Program-made: the position numbers and the translations under genes
The notes under the pieces: generated by a model
Database searches by the model: none
What the model saw: only the letters and a program-made list of their open reading frames with translations
Told to the model about the DNA's origin: nothing
In this document: positions 1 through 8,741 of the stretch, one piece after another
How positions within the stretch are numbered: position 1 is the stretch's first letter
Layout of the letters: the number at the start of each line of letters is the position of its first letter
Assembly (NCBI GenBank): GCA_028282005.1
Contig: JANQIV010000089.1
Coordinates: 1-64,000, forward strand
From: Melioribacteraceae bacterium
Lineage (GTDB): Bacteria; Bacteroidota; Ignavibacteria; Ignavibacteriales; Melioribacteraceae
Length of the DNA stretch: 64,000 nucleotides
Reading direction: 5' to 3'

Positions 1-2
1 TA

Positions 3-1559
3 CGTAGTTATATCCCGATTTTTATTCATGATAATTACAGAGGGCGCCTTTGGCAGTATCGCGATGTCACTTTACAAAGGCAAGCCCAAGTAGAGGTCAA
101 AAGGCTCAAAGCATTTTATGAACAGCTATTGAGTGACTTACCTGGGCAAATAGCTGTTCTTACCAATGACCTAAAATATATTTACCTGAATCCCGCTAGT
201 GTTGGTAATGATGAAATACGTGAATGGCTTATTGGTAAAGACGATTTAGAATATTGTGAATACAGGAATATTGATAAAACCGTTGCTCTTGGCAGAATGA
301 CCAAACTCAATAAAGTAAAAGAAAAAAAGAGAGCAATAAAATTTGAAGAAAAGATGGTTATGCCCAACGGTCAAATAAATTATTTTATCAGGGAGATTTC
401 CCCGATTATTAATGAACGTGGAGAGGTTACACAGCTTCTTGCTTACGGTGTAGATATAACTCAAAGAAAAAATGCTGAGATAGGCCTTGAAAAATCACAG
501 CAGCAGCTTCAGTCTGTTTTGGAAACAGTTGGAGAAGGAATAATAACAATAAATACTGACAGCAAGATAGTAATGATTAACAAAGAGGTTGAAGACATTT
601 GGGGGTACAAAAGGGAAGAACTTATTGGTCAAGATATCTCAATGCTCATGCCCCATAAATATAGAGAAATGCACCACCACGGAATGAACAGATACCTTTC
701 AACAAAAAAATCGCATGTGCTAAATCAAAAACTTGAACTTGAAGGTATGCGGAAGAATGGTACTGTTTTCCCTTTGGAAATAACAATTCAAGAAACAAAA
801 ATTGGTGAGGAATTATTTTTTACAGCAGCGATGCACGATATCACCGAGCTTAGAGTTTTATTAAGCAAACTGGAAAGCTCAAATAAATCGTTAACTGAAT
901 TTGCTTACATCGCGTCGCACGATTTGAGAGAACCGTTAAGAAAAATTTCATCTTTTGGAAGTTTACTCGAAGCTTCACTCGAAAATAAGATTGATTCAGA
1001 TGACAAAGAAAATCTTGATTTTATGATTGACGGTGCACAAAGAATGCAGCGAATGATTGATGATCTTCTTTCTTATTCAAAAATTACTAAGCCGGTTAAT
1101 GAGCATTTCAAAATAAGTTTAGATGAAGTAATAGATGAGATTACTGATTTTGAATTGTTTCAGGCAATAAAGGAAAATGATGCCGAGATTGTAATCGAAA
1201 ATGAACTTGGAAATTTATTTGGCGAGAAAACCCAACTGAAACAAGTTTTTCAAAACTTGATTTTTAATGCGATCAAATACAAAAAAGCTGAAGATAAACC
1301 GGTAATTAAAATACGGTCAAAATTAGAACCGGGTAAGAAAATTTTTGAAGTTGAAGATAACGGTCTGGGCATTGATAAAAAATATCATAAACAAGTTTTT
1401 GACATGTTTAAAAGGCTCCATTCGAAAGACGAAATCTCCGGTAGCGGAATAGGTTTATCAGTATGCAAAAAAATTGTAGAATTGTACGGTGGAACTATAG
1501 CCATAGAATCTGAAGTTGGCAGAGGCTCTACTTTTATTGTCTCATTTCCATTTAATTAA
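3..1559 (+). CDS. PAS-domain sensor histidine kinase (5' end outside window)
   Basis: The frame is open to the left edge of the window, so this is the C-terminal 518 residues of a longer protein. A TTG at 129 is not a credible start, because the upstream codons encode the end of a PAS domain (YRGRLWQYRDVT). Two more PAS domains follow (about residues 43-155 and 165-290). The second has the FixL-like MLMPHKYREMHHHG stretch, which might, but need not, bind haem. The kinase core has the H-box SHDLREPL with His306 (nt 918-920), N-box NLIFNAIKYK near 420, G1 EDNGLGI and G2 GSGIGLSV. No membrane segment is visible in this part, so it is probably cytoplasmic. The next gene is a stand-alone receiver, a likely phosphoacceptor. 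Signal unknown. Confidence 0.9.
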   Translation, partial: RSYIPIFIHDNYRGRLWQYRDVTLQRQAQVEVKRLKAFYEQLLSDLPGQIAVLTNDLKYIYLNPASVGNDEIREWLIGKDDLEYCEYRNIDKTVALGRMTKLNKVKEKKRAIKFEEKMVMPNGQINYFIREISPIINERGEVTQLLAYGVDITQRKNAEIGLEKSQQQLQSVLETVGEGIITINTDSKIVMINKEVEDIWGYKREELIGQDISMLMPHKYREMHHHGMNRYLSTKKSHVLNQKLELEGMRKNGTVFPLEITIQETKIGEELFFTAAMHDITELRVLLSKLESSNKSLTEFAYIASHDLREPLRKISSFGSLLEASLENKIDSDDKENLDFMIDGAQRMQRMIDDLLSYSKITKPVNEHFKISLDEVIDEITDFELFQAIKENDAEIVIENELGNLFGEKTQLKQVFQNLIFNAIKYKKAEDKPVIKIRSKLEPGKKIFEVEDNGLGIDKKYHKQVFDMFKRLHSKDEISGSGIGLSVCKKIVELYGGTIAIESEVGRGSTFIVSFPFN

Positions 1560-1578
1560 GTAACGTGACTTTTAGCGC

Positions 1579-1980
1579 ATGAAAGTTGATAAAGAAAAAA
1601 TCAAAAATATACTTATAGTTGAAGATGATTTGGGTGACCAAAAGCTGATAAAAATTTCACTTAAAAAGATTAGTGAAGATTTTGCTTTGACAATTATTTC
1701 TGATGGCGAGGAAGCATTGAATTTTGTCAACGATAGCGAAAAAATGAATTTGATAAACATGGTAATTTTAGATTTGAACCTGCCGAAGGTAAGTGGATTT
1801 GATTTATTATTTCATCTTAAAAAAAATAATTTACTGGATAAAATTTATACTGTAATATTTAGTACGTCCAGTTTGGAGAGCAATATAAATAGGGAAGAAT
1901 TAAAACTTGCCGATAAGTTTTACACTAAACCCTCTACTCTTCAGGATTTTATTAACATCTTTAAAGAAATGTTTTCATAA
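1579..1980 (+). CDS. single-domain response regulator (Rcp1-like)
   Basis: The 133-residue protein is only a receiver domain. It has the acidic pair EDD near the N-terminus, the phosphoacceptor Asp65 in LDLNLPKVSG, a Ser/Thr switch in FSTSS and Lys in TKPS. There is no output domain, so it must act by binding a partner or passing phosphate on. It starts 19 nt after the PAS kinase and 14 nt before a receiver-kinase hybrid, in one tandem. The family (CheY/Rcp1 type) commonly pairs with PAS or phytochrome kinases. The partner assignment is inferred from adjacency. Confidence 0.9.
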   Translation: MKVDKEKIKNILIVEDDLGDQKLIKISLKKISEDFALTIISDGEEALNFVNDSEKMNLINMVILDLNLPKVSGFDLLFHLKKNNLLDKIYTVIFSTSSLESNINREELKLADKFYTKPSTLQDFINIFKEMFS

Positions 1981-1994
1981 AAAGAAGAGCATGT

Positions 1995-3101
1995 ATGGAT
2001 ACTAATCAAATAAATATTCTTATCTGTGATGATGACAAAGCTGATGTAAAGTTATTTAAGAATTACTTGTCAAAAATTTCCGGCAAAAATTATTATATAT
2101 CAGAAGCACATAACGAAAGTCAGATTGAAAACTTTATCAATTCAAATGAAAGTTTCCACTTAATCTTTTTAGATTATTCAATGCCGGGTAAAAATGGTTT
2201 GGAATGGTTACAGGAAATAGTTGAAAAACAAATTGCGCCTGTAATAATGTTGACGGGAGTTGGCGATGAAGAGACTGCGGTTGAAGCAATGAAAATAGGT
2301 GCGATTGATTACATTCCCAAAGATAAATTGAATAAATACGAATTAGAAAAAACAATCAACAATGCGATTGAACGTTGGAGTCTTGAACAAGAAAGAAATA
2401 CACTTTTGGGAATCGCTGCTCATGAATTAAGGAATCCGATTACAACAATTATGGGTTACACACAAATATTGAGTTCTTACGGTAATATTGAAAAAGAAAA
2501 AGTCAAAGAGATTTATGAGACAATAAACGAAAGATCTGAACACTTACTCGCAATAATTAATAGACTGCTCGATATTTCACGAATAGAAAAAGGGTCTGTA
2601 AAATTAGAAAAAATAGAAATGGATTTTGTAGATTTTATCAAAGGCAAAGTTAAACATTTTTTGCTGAGAGCTGAATCAAAAAAAATAGCAATTGAATTTA
2701 GCACGTCTTTAGACTCTCTTGAATTTCTATTTGATCCTGTACGCTTTGATGAAGTTGTTTCAAACTTGCTTGATAATGCGATAAAATATTCTCCTGAAAA
2801 TTCGAAAGTTTTAGTTGATGTTTCCAAACAAGACGGCAACATTATTTTATCTGTTGCTGATAACGGCCAGGGTATAAAATCCGAAGAATTAAAATATCTT
2901 TTTGATTTATTCTCCAATGTAAAAATTAGTTCCAAACCTACAGGGGGAGAAAGCTCTACCGGTTTGGGCTTGGCAATTGTCAAAAAAATAGTAAAGCTGC
3001 ATGATGGCGACATTTCTGTGGAAAGCGAAGTAGAGAAAGGAACAAAATTTATAATTTCGTTGCCTGTGAAAAATAAGAAACTCTCCCGCACTACCCATTA
3101 A
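1995..3101 (+). CDS. receiver-histidine kinase hybrid
   Basis: The 368-residue soluble protein has an N-terminal receiver (phosphoacceptor Asp60 in FLDYSMPGKNG, Lys in IPKDK) joined to a HisKA/HATPase core. The core shows AAHELRNPI with His143, N-box NLLDNAIKYS, G1 VADNGQGI and G2 STGLGLAIVKK. The receiver precedes the kinase, the reverse of classic hybrids, so receiver phosphorylation may gate the kinase. It is the third gene in the signalling tandem. No sensor or membrane segment is present, so the input is probably phosphate from the upstream kinase. Confidence 0.9.
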   Translation: MDTNQINILICDDDKADVKLFKNYLSKISGKNYYISEAHNESQIENFINSNESFHLIFLDYSMPGKNGLEWLQEIVEKQIAPVIMLTGVGDEETAVEAMKIGAIDYIPKDKLNKYELEKTINNAIERWSLEQERNTLLGIAAHELRNPITTIMGYTQILSSYGNIEKEKVKEIYETINERSEHLLAIINRLLDISRIEKGSVKLEKIEMDFVDFIKGKVKHFLLRAESKKIAIEFSTSLDSLEFLFDPVRFDEVVSNLLDNAIKYSPENSKVLVDVSKQDGNIILSVADNGQGIKSEELKYLFDLFSNVKISSKPTGGESSTGLGLAIVKKIVKLHDGDISVESEVEKGTKFIISLPVKNKKLSRTTH

Positions 3102-3126
3102 ATAAAATCACGCTCTAAATTTTTAA

Positions 3127-3156
3127 CCACTCGTATCTAAAAAATAACCGCTTATC
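3127..3156 (+). promoter_or_regulatory. shared upstream motif CCACT-N13-TAACCGCTTATC, copy 1
   Basis: CCACT (3127-3131) and TAACCGCTTATC (3145-3156) are 13 nt apart. The site ends 58 nt before the ATG of the phosphatase gene at 3215. The same two blocks with identical spacing recur at 11395-11424. It could be a sigma-factor site or an operator. Function is inferred from recurrence only. Confidence 0.45.
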
Positions 3157-3214
3157 TGTTAGCAAAGTGAATTTTCTTTGTTTCCATTTATAATTGCATC
3201 AAAAAAAGATAAAA

Positions 3215-4363
3215 ATGGAAATAAAAGAAAATAGAAAAAACATTCTTTTAGTTGATGATGAAAAAAGCATTATCGATATGTACGGAATGGCATTCGAAAT
3301 GGAAAATTTCAATTGTACAAAAACTACTTCCGTTACACAGGCAATTCAAGAAATTAACAAGAACAAGTTTGACGCAATAATTTCGGATATAAATATGCCG
3401 GAGTTGAACGGATATTCCTTCAGAATCAATTTGTTGAACAACGAAAAAACTGCAAATATCCCATTCATTTTTTTGACTTCGAAAGATGATTATAATTCTA
3501 CAATGAAAGGCTATGATCTTTCTGCGGATGAATATATTTCAAAAACAACGAACCCAACATTAGTTGTTAGGAAAGTAAAGTCAATTCTTGAAAGAGCTCG
3601 CAAAGAAAGCAAACAAGTTGTTGCTGAGATTGTGAATTCTGTAAAAGAAACCAATGAAGAATTGATTGAAATGACTCCCCCTTTGATTGAAGGAATTAAA
3701 ATAAATCATCTTCATTTACCTTTCATGGATATACCCGGTGGTGATTTTATTGATTACATAAAAATTAATGAAGAAAATACAGCTGTTGTTCTTTGTGATA
3801 CTCAAGGAAAAAAATGGAATGCGTGGTTGGTAGGTTTTGCATTATTAAGTTATGTGCGTAGTATAATAAGGACGCAATTTCAACTATCCGCTTCGAATGA
3901 TCCTGCTCAAATTTTGGACAAGATAAATAAGTTTATCTATAATGACGAAAAACTTTCAACATTCTTTTCATCTATTTCCGTAGTAGTTATTAACAGTAAG
4001 ACAAAAGAGATTAATTACTGCGGGGCCGGTGATTTACCTCTACTATTATTATCCGGTAACACGGTCAAAGAATATCAATCTGAAGGATTGGTGGCAGGTA
4101 TAACAGAAGAAGGCGGCTACACGAATATTAAAATCCCTTTCAAAAATGGTGATACAATTTTGCTGATTACCGACGGGGTAACAGATATTGACATTAATGA
4201 AAATGAAAAACTTGGATTTGAGAACTTTATAAAACTATTTGCTTCAGTTGCGGACTCGCATGACCTCTTAGTTACATTAAAACAAAACCTCGCAAAAACA
4301 GCAATATCCGGTTTTACGGATGACCTTACAATAATTGAAATAAAAAACGAAGAAGGAGAATAA
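3215..4363 (+). CDS. receiver-SpoIIE/PP2C serine phosphatase (RsbU-type)
   Basis: The protein has 382 residues. I take the ATG at 3215 (MEIKENRKNILLVDDE) over an upstream TTG at 3194, because the receiver fold starts directly after it. The receiver spans about 1-125 (Asp58 in ISDINMPELNG). The C-terminal half is a SpoIIE-type PPM phosphatase with metal-binding acids in GGDFIDYI, LCDTQGK, LITDGVTD and FTDDLTI. Family members dephosphorylate STAS-domain anti-anti-sigma proteins in response to receiver phosphorylation. A STAS gene lies 1.5 kb downstream at 5904, a probable substrate. The glycosyltransferase gene starts 1 nt after the stop, which ties the switch to polysaccharide synthesis. Confidence 0.9.
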   Translation: MEIKENRKNILLVDDEKSIIDMYGMAFEMENFNCTKTTSVTQAIQEINKNKFDAIISDINMPELNGYSFRINLLNNEKTANIPFIFLTSKDDYNSTMKGYDLSADEYISKTTNPTLVVRKVKSILERARKESKQVVAEIVNSVKETNEELIEMTPPLIEGIKINHLHLPFMDIPGGDFIDYIKINEENTAVVLCDTQGKKWNAWLVGFALLSYVRSIIRTQFQLSASNDPAQILDKINKFIYNDEKLSTFFSSISVVVINSKTKEINYCGAGDLPLLLLSGNTVKEYQSEGLVAGITEEGGYTNIKIPFKNGDTILLITDGVTDIDINENEKLGFENFIKLFASVADSHDLLVTLKQNLAKTAISGFTDDLTIIEIKNEEGE

Positions 4364-4364
4364 A

Positions 4365-5774
4365 ATGAATTTAGAAATAATTTTCTTCCTGGCGATTGCC
4401 ACAGTTATTTATGCTTATTTCGGTTACGGAATTCTAATTGTCGTACTTAATAAAATACCGTTTATAAAGAAAATAATTCCTCAACCCAAAAATGCTATTC
4501 CAACTAAGGTCAATAGTGACAGTAGTTTGCCTAAAGTGAGCTTGATTATATCAGCCAGCGGGGAAAGCGCAAAAACTATTCAAGAGAAAATAGACAATAT
4601 TGAAAATCTCAAATACCCGTCTGATAAGCTGGAAGTATTTTTCGCTGTTGCATACGATGATAATAAAGTGGACGAAACAATTGAAGAGTATTATAAATTA
4701 CATCACCCCGTTGTTGATTTAAATCTGAACCCTGTTGAAGAAAGCGCGTTCGTTTATTTTTACAACACTGATAAAATTGATAAAACCGATACCGTATCAC
4801 TAGGTGTTTTGGAAAAGCAATTAACCCGCTCAAGTTATTTCAGTGATCAAATTAGGACAGACATTTACGAAAGATTAAAATCAATTCAACAGAAAAATAA
4901 TTATAAGTTCGAATATCACGTCACTAAAGACATTGTCCGCAAAGGCAAAATATCCCAGGTAAACCGTACAGTAAAAAAGGCTGAGGGTGATATAGTAGTT
5001 TTCTCGGATGCAAATACATTGTTCAATAGTGAATCCATTTTAAATCTTGTCAAACATTTTAAAGATGAAAGCGTTGGCTGTGTAGCCGGCGAGAAAAGAG
5101 TTAAAAAAGGAATTAACTCGACAAGCGGAGAAAGTGAAGGGCTTTACTGGAAATATGAATCGTTTCTTAAAAAGATGGATTCTAAACTCTATTCAGCAGT
5201 TGGTGCCGCAGGTGAAATTTATGCTGTGCGCAGAGAGCTATTAGAAAATGGTATAAACGAAAATGCTATCATTGAAGATTTTGTTTTGTCCATGAAAATT
5301 GCGCGGAAAGGATATAAAATAAAATACGAGCCAAACGCTTATGCCGAAGAAGAACCTACAGTTAAACTTGAAGATGAATTCAAGCGGAAAAAGAGAATTA
5401 TAGCCGGGGGTTTTCAATCTATAGTTTGGTTGTTTGACTTATTAAATCCCTTTAAGTACGGTGTGCTAACCTTTCAATACTTTTCACATAGAGTTCTGCG
5501 ATGGGCGGCGGTACCTTTTTTATTACCGCTAATTTTAGTTACAAACTTCATGTTGCTCGATAGTGGTTTATTTATCTATCACTTGACGTTGGCTGCTCAA
5601 ATATTCTTTTACCTATTGGCTTTGCTTGGGTTTTTCTTTGAAAAGAAACATAAAAAAGTAAAGCTCTTTAACATCAGTTTGTACTTTGTGTTGATGAACG
5701 TTGCTGCGTATTTCGGATTTGTAAAATTTGTTACAGGCAGCCAAAGTGTTATTTGGGAAAGGGTAAACAGGTAA
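4365..5774 (+). CDS. membrane-bound family 2 glycosyltransferase
   Basis: The 469-residue protein has an N-terminal membrane segment (about 5-30), a cytoplasmic GT-A domain and three C-terminal membrane segments (about 370-460). Nucleotide-sugar binding is supported by VSLIISASGES, the acidic metal site FSDANTLF (Asp215) and the acceptor-side IIEDFVLSMK. A basic stretch, FKRKKRIIAG, replaces the QxxRW of synthases. About 85 residues (105-190) separate the first beta strands from the DxD-like site, clearly longer than usual. The gene is translationally coupled to the phosphatase, with AAGGAG just before its ATG. Sugar and polymer are unknown. Confidence 0.85.
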   Translation: MNLEIIFFLAIATVIYAYFGYGILIVVLNKIPFIKKIIPQPKNAIPTKVNSDSSLPKVSLIISASGESAKTIQEKIDNIENLKYPSDKLEVFFAVAYDDNKVDETIEEYYKLHHPVVDLNLNPVEESAFVYFYNTDKIDKTDTVSLGVLEKQLTRSSYFSDQIRTDIYERLKSIQQKNNYKFEYHVTKDIVRKGKISQVNRTVKKAEGDIVVFSDANTLFNSESILNLVKHFKDESVGCVAGEKRVKKGINSTSGESEGLYWKYESFLKKMDSKLYSAVGAAGEIYAVRRELLENGINENAIIEDFVLSMKIARKGYKIKYEPNAYAEEEPTVKLEDEFKRKKRIIAGGFQSIVWLFDLLNPFKYGVLTFQYFSHRVLRWAAVPFLLPLILVTNFMLLDSGLFIYHLTLAAQIFFYLLALLGFFFEKKHKKVKLFNISLYFVLMNVAAYFGFVKFVTGSQSVIWERVNR

Positions 5775-5794
5775 AACTTAATTTTCTAAAAATG

Positions 5795-5804
5795 TACCGC
5801 TTAT
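5795..5804 (+). promoter_or_regulatory. shared upstream motif, degenerate copy (TACCGCTTAT)
   Basis: TACCGCTTAT lies 99 nt before the STAS gene and lacks one A of the TAACCGCTTATC core seen at 3145 and 11413. The CCACT half is not preserved, so this copy is weaker than the other two. Confidence 0.3.
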
Positions 5805-5903
5805 TCCAATTATTAATCCATTTATCTTAAACCGAATCGAAAACGCAAATAACAGTATTATCATTGAATCAGAAATTTTCAAAAATAAAAAACGGAGTAA
5901 AAA

Positions 5904-6242
5904 ATGAATTACACAGTAACCAAAAGAAATAATATAACAATCATTAAAATCAATTTGTCCCAAGCAACTAGAGAACATTCTAAAGAATTCAAGTTATTTC
6001 TAGTGGAACTTATTCAACAAGAAAAAGCAAAGAAAATAATTATCGATTTTGAACCTGTTTACTATGTTGACAGTTCATTCCTCGGAAGTTTGGTTGGCGG
6101 ATTAAAAGAAAGCACAAATCTTAAAGGTGATATCAAAGTTATGAATCTTAATCCCGCTGTTAAATCATTATTTGAAATCACAAGGCTTTATAAAATCTTT
6201 GAAATATTTACCGACGTTGAAGACGCGGTATTAAGTTTTTAA
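5904..6242 (+). CDS. STAS-domain anti-sigma factor antagonist
   Basis: The 112-residue single-domain STAS protein resembles SpoIIAA/RsbV. The beta strand IIIDFEPVYYVDSSFLG carries the DSS motif (Asp56-Ser57-Ser58) where the regulatory phosphoserine sits in the family. In the known switch, a kinase/anti-sigma phosphorylates this Ser and a PP2C phosphatase such as the one at 3215 removes the phosphate. No RsbW-type kinase or sigma-B-type sigma is encoded in this window, so that partner must be elsewhere or the output must differ. It lies directly upstream of the sugar transferase fusion (25-nt gap), so it may regulate the polysaccharide pathway. An AAACGGAG-like ribosome site precedes the ATG. 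Confidence 0.88.
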   Translation: MNYTVTKRNNITIIKINLSQATREHSKEFKLFLVELIQQEKAKKIIIDFEPVYYVDSSFLGSLVGGLKESTNLKGDIKVMNLNPAVKSLFEITRLYKIFEIFTDVEDAVLSF

Positions 6243-6267
6243 TAAAAAATTTACAGGGAGAATTATC

Positions 6268-8055
6268 ATGAAAGGTTATGTATTAGCAGGCGGAAGAGGA
6301 AAAAGGTTTGAACCTTTTACTAAAGAAAACAATAAAGTTATGATGGATTTCTGGGAAAGGCCTTTATTGTGGTATTCGCTAAATCTTCTTCAATCTCACG
6401 GTGTAAAGGAAGTTGCTATAAATGCCGCGCATATGCCGGAACAGATTGATAAATACGTTAACTATGAATTACATAGTGAACTCAATATTAATCTTACTTT
6501 GGAAAGCGAACATTACGGAACAGCCGGCACTATAAAACGTACTCCTTCATTTTTTAACGATCATGTTGCGTTGATACCTGGAGATGTTATCACTACTATT
6601 GACCTTTCCGAAATGTACAATAATCATTACAACAATGATGCTATAGTAACGCTGGCTCTTCACCCAAATTATTTGGCAAAGAATAAAACACGCCCGCAAG
6701 TAAATAAAATTACAGACAGCGATATGTTTCATTGTTTTCGTAAGAAAATGAGTGGTGTAATGATTGTCAGGCAGGATATTCTTGATTTAATTCCAAAGAA
6801 GACGAATATGAATCTTCTTGACGAATTACTACCTATGATGCTTGATTATAAAATTCAAATTAATGCGTTTAGTTCTAAATCAGGTTTTTATAACATAGAT
6901 GACTGGAGTGATTATTATAAAGCTACACTTGATATGTTCAATCACCCGGAGCTGCATGACCGAAGTAAAATTGTAAAAATGAATAACAATATCTATCATC
7001 ATGTAAATGCAAAGTTTTCAAAACAGGTTCTTAAAAATGATTTTCAAAGATTGTACTTTGGCGAAAATGTTTCAGTTGAAAACAAATGTAAGCTTAAAGG
7101 CGATGTTTATATAGGTAGTTTTTCCAAACTTAATGAAGATGCACGATTAACTGATTCGGTCGTTGGAAGCAATACAATTCTTGGGAAAGGATTAAATCTT
7201 AATAATGATTTGGTAAAGGACAAATATCTTTATTCCAATAAAAATGAAGTGGCTGTTTATGTTGACGACGAAAATCTTCTTAAAGAAAATGATAGCAAAA
7301 CATTCGGGGAATCTTTAAACGAATTATTAATTTCATTCACTGATAAATTTGTTGCAGCAGTTGCTTTATTGTGTTTATCACCATTGTTTGCGCTGGTTGC
7401 TTTGCTTATCAAATTGGAATCCCCCGGTCCGGTGTTTTATGTATCCAGCAGAGTGTTATCTCCTCGTCACGAAAGGAAAGGAAAAAAGTGGTACCAATTC
7501 AAAGGTGGGTCTAACATAAAATACTATGTTTTTAGAACCATGTACGTTAATGCTGATAAGATGGTGAAAAAACTTAATAACAAATATGAGACAGGCCCAT
7601 TCGTAAAAATAGAAAATGACCCGAGAGTAACAAAAATAGGAAGATTACTTCGCAAAACATCAATTGATGAACTTCCGTTATTCTGGAATGTGTTAGTTGG
7701 CAAGATGAGTCTTGTCGGTATTTGGGCTTTGCCTACTTATGAAGCAGAACACCTCGCGAACAAAGGGCTGCAGTCAACTGTAAACAATAGCAGGCAAATA
7801 GACTTAAGCGAAACCGCTCGATTAAGATTTGATGGGAAATTGGGATTAGCCGGTTTTTGGCAATCAAGAGGAAGATCAAATTTAACAGCCGAAGAAAGAG
7901 CAATTCACGATTCTTTTCAAGCAGTTTTAACAAATCAAAAAAGCAGTGACGCTAAATTCATGGGAGAGTATTATAAATTCAAATCCTATGTGGGTTACTG
8001 GCGAATACTTATTGAAACTTTCTTTTCTGTAGTTAAAAGAACGGGAGCAATATAA
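6268..8055 (+). CDS. sugar nucleotidyltransferase-phosphoglycosyl transferase fusion
   Basis: The 595-residue protein has two enzymes. Residues 1-230 are an NDP-sugar pyrophosphorylase (LAGGRGKRFEPFT at the nucleotide site, PGDVITT as the metal strand). Residues about 250-320 form a short left-handed beta-helix. From about 355 it is a bacterial sugar transferase (PF02397 type) with one membrane helix, a basic linker and the catalytic Asp467-Glu468 in SIDELPLFWNVL, plus MSLVG. Such transferases load the first sugar phosphate onto undecaprenyl phosphate. The fusion would make the activated sugar and transfer it at the membrane. AGGGAG precedes the ATG, and the next gene overlaps by 1 nt. The sugar cannot be told from sequence. 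Confidence 0.88.
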   Translation: MKGYVLAGGRGKRFEPFTKENNKVMMDFWERPLLWYSLNLLQSHGVKEVAINAAHMPEQIDKYVNYELHSELNINLTLESEHYGTAGTIKRTPSFFNDHVALIPGDVITTIDLSEMYNNHYNNDAIVTLALHPNYLAKNKTRPQVNKITDSDMFHCFRKKMSGVMIVRQDILDLIPKKTNMNLLDELLPMMLDYKIQINAFSSKSGFYNIDDWSDYYKATLDMFNHPELHDRSKIVKMNNNIYHHVNAKFSKQVLKNDFQRLYFGENVSVENKCKLKGDVYIGSFSKLNEDARLTDSVVGSNTILGKGLNLNNDLVKDKYLYSNKNEVAVYVDDENLLKENDSKTFGESLNELLISFTDKFVAAVALLCLSPLFALVALLIKLESPGPVFYVSSRVLSPRHERKGKKWYQFKGGSNIKYYVFRTMYVNADKMVKKLNNKYETGPFVKIENDPRVTKIGRLLRKTSIDELPLFWNVLVGKMSLVGIWALPTYEAEHLANKGLQSTVNNSRQIDLSETARLRFDGKLGLAGFWQSRGRSNLTAEERAIHDSFQAVLTNQKSSDAKFMGEYYKFKSYVGYWRILIETFFSVVKRTGAI

Positions 8056-8741
8056 TGTATAGGCAGCAATACATAAGATACGTTATAATTCTGTTTGTTG
8101 TAATTAGCCTGGAGATATTCTCCAGTTCAGGAATTGAAAAACAATTCGGTGATGACTCGGTCAAGGTTAAATTACAAAGATGCATTGAACTGGCACTGGA
8201 TTATTATCCTGATCATAAAGTTTATGAACTGTATTTAAAAACCGCCGAGGAAGAATTGAGCCAGACAAAATGGTCGTGGCTAAATTCGGTTACCTTAAAC
8301 TGGAGATATTATCCTGCAAGTGAGGATAAATCTCAAAATGAAATTTTGCCTTCTTTGGGAGTCGGACTTTCTGTTAACATTGGAAGTATACTTACAACGC
8401 CAAGCAAAGTAACAGAAGCAGAGCAAAGTGTATTGATTGCAAAGAACAGCATTGTTTCTAAAAGGAATTACCTAATTGCAGAAGTTAAAAGAAGATTTTT
8501 TAGATATGTTCAAAATTTGGAAATGTTAAATGTTCATTCCGTTAGCCTTGACAACGCGGAACTGATGTATGAACTGGTTGCCTACAAATACGAAAATGGT
8601 GAAGTTGGGTTGGAAGAATACACCAAATATTCAGGACTGTTTCAGGATGCAAAAGAAAATTTTGTGAAGAGCCGGGGTGATTACATGTGGGCAAAGAGCT
8701 CCCTTGAAGAATTAACAGGCTACGATATGGAGGCGCTTTAA
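8055..8741 (+). CDS. half-size TolC/outer membrane efflux-like protein
   Basis: The 228-residue protein has a signal peptide (hydrophobic about 8-25) and one TolC-type repeat: CIELALDYYPDHKVYEL helix, a beta-like segment around LNSVTLNW, a second amphipathic strand GVGLSVNIGS, then long helices to the C-terminus. TolC family proteins usually have two such repeats and about 400-480 residues. This one holds a single unit, so more subunits would be needed for a barrel. It overlaps the fusion gene by 1 nt and abuts the Wzc-like gene. It may take the place of the outer-membrane exporter Wza, which is not found here. Confidence 0.7.
   Translation: MYRQQYIRYVIILFVVISLEIFSSSGIEKQFGDDSVKVKLQRCIELALDYYPDHKVYELYLKTAEEELSQTKWSWLNSVTLNWRYYPASEDKSQNEILPSLGVGLSVNIGSILTTPSKVTEAEQSVLIAKNSIVSKRNYLIAEVKRRFFRYVQNLEMLNVHSVSLDNAELMYELVAYKYENGEVGLEEYTKYSGLFQDAKENFVKSRGDYMWAKSSLEELTGYDMEAL

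Noticed and set aside
129-135. A TTG at 129 as the start of the first kinase gene.
   Set aside because: The frame stays open to the window edge and the upstream codons form the end of a PAS domain, so the gene is cut by the window.
2513-3091. Long minus-strand open frames inside kinase and acyltransferase genes (for example 2513-3091 and 16161-16652).
   Set aside because: They are antisense shadows of well-supported genes and encode no recognisable domain.
3160-3200. A sigma-54-type promoter before the phosphatase gene.
   Set aside because: The GG-N10-GC spacing is not met (CC replaces GG), and the same test fails at 11440-11465.
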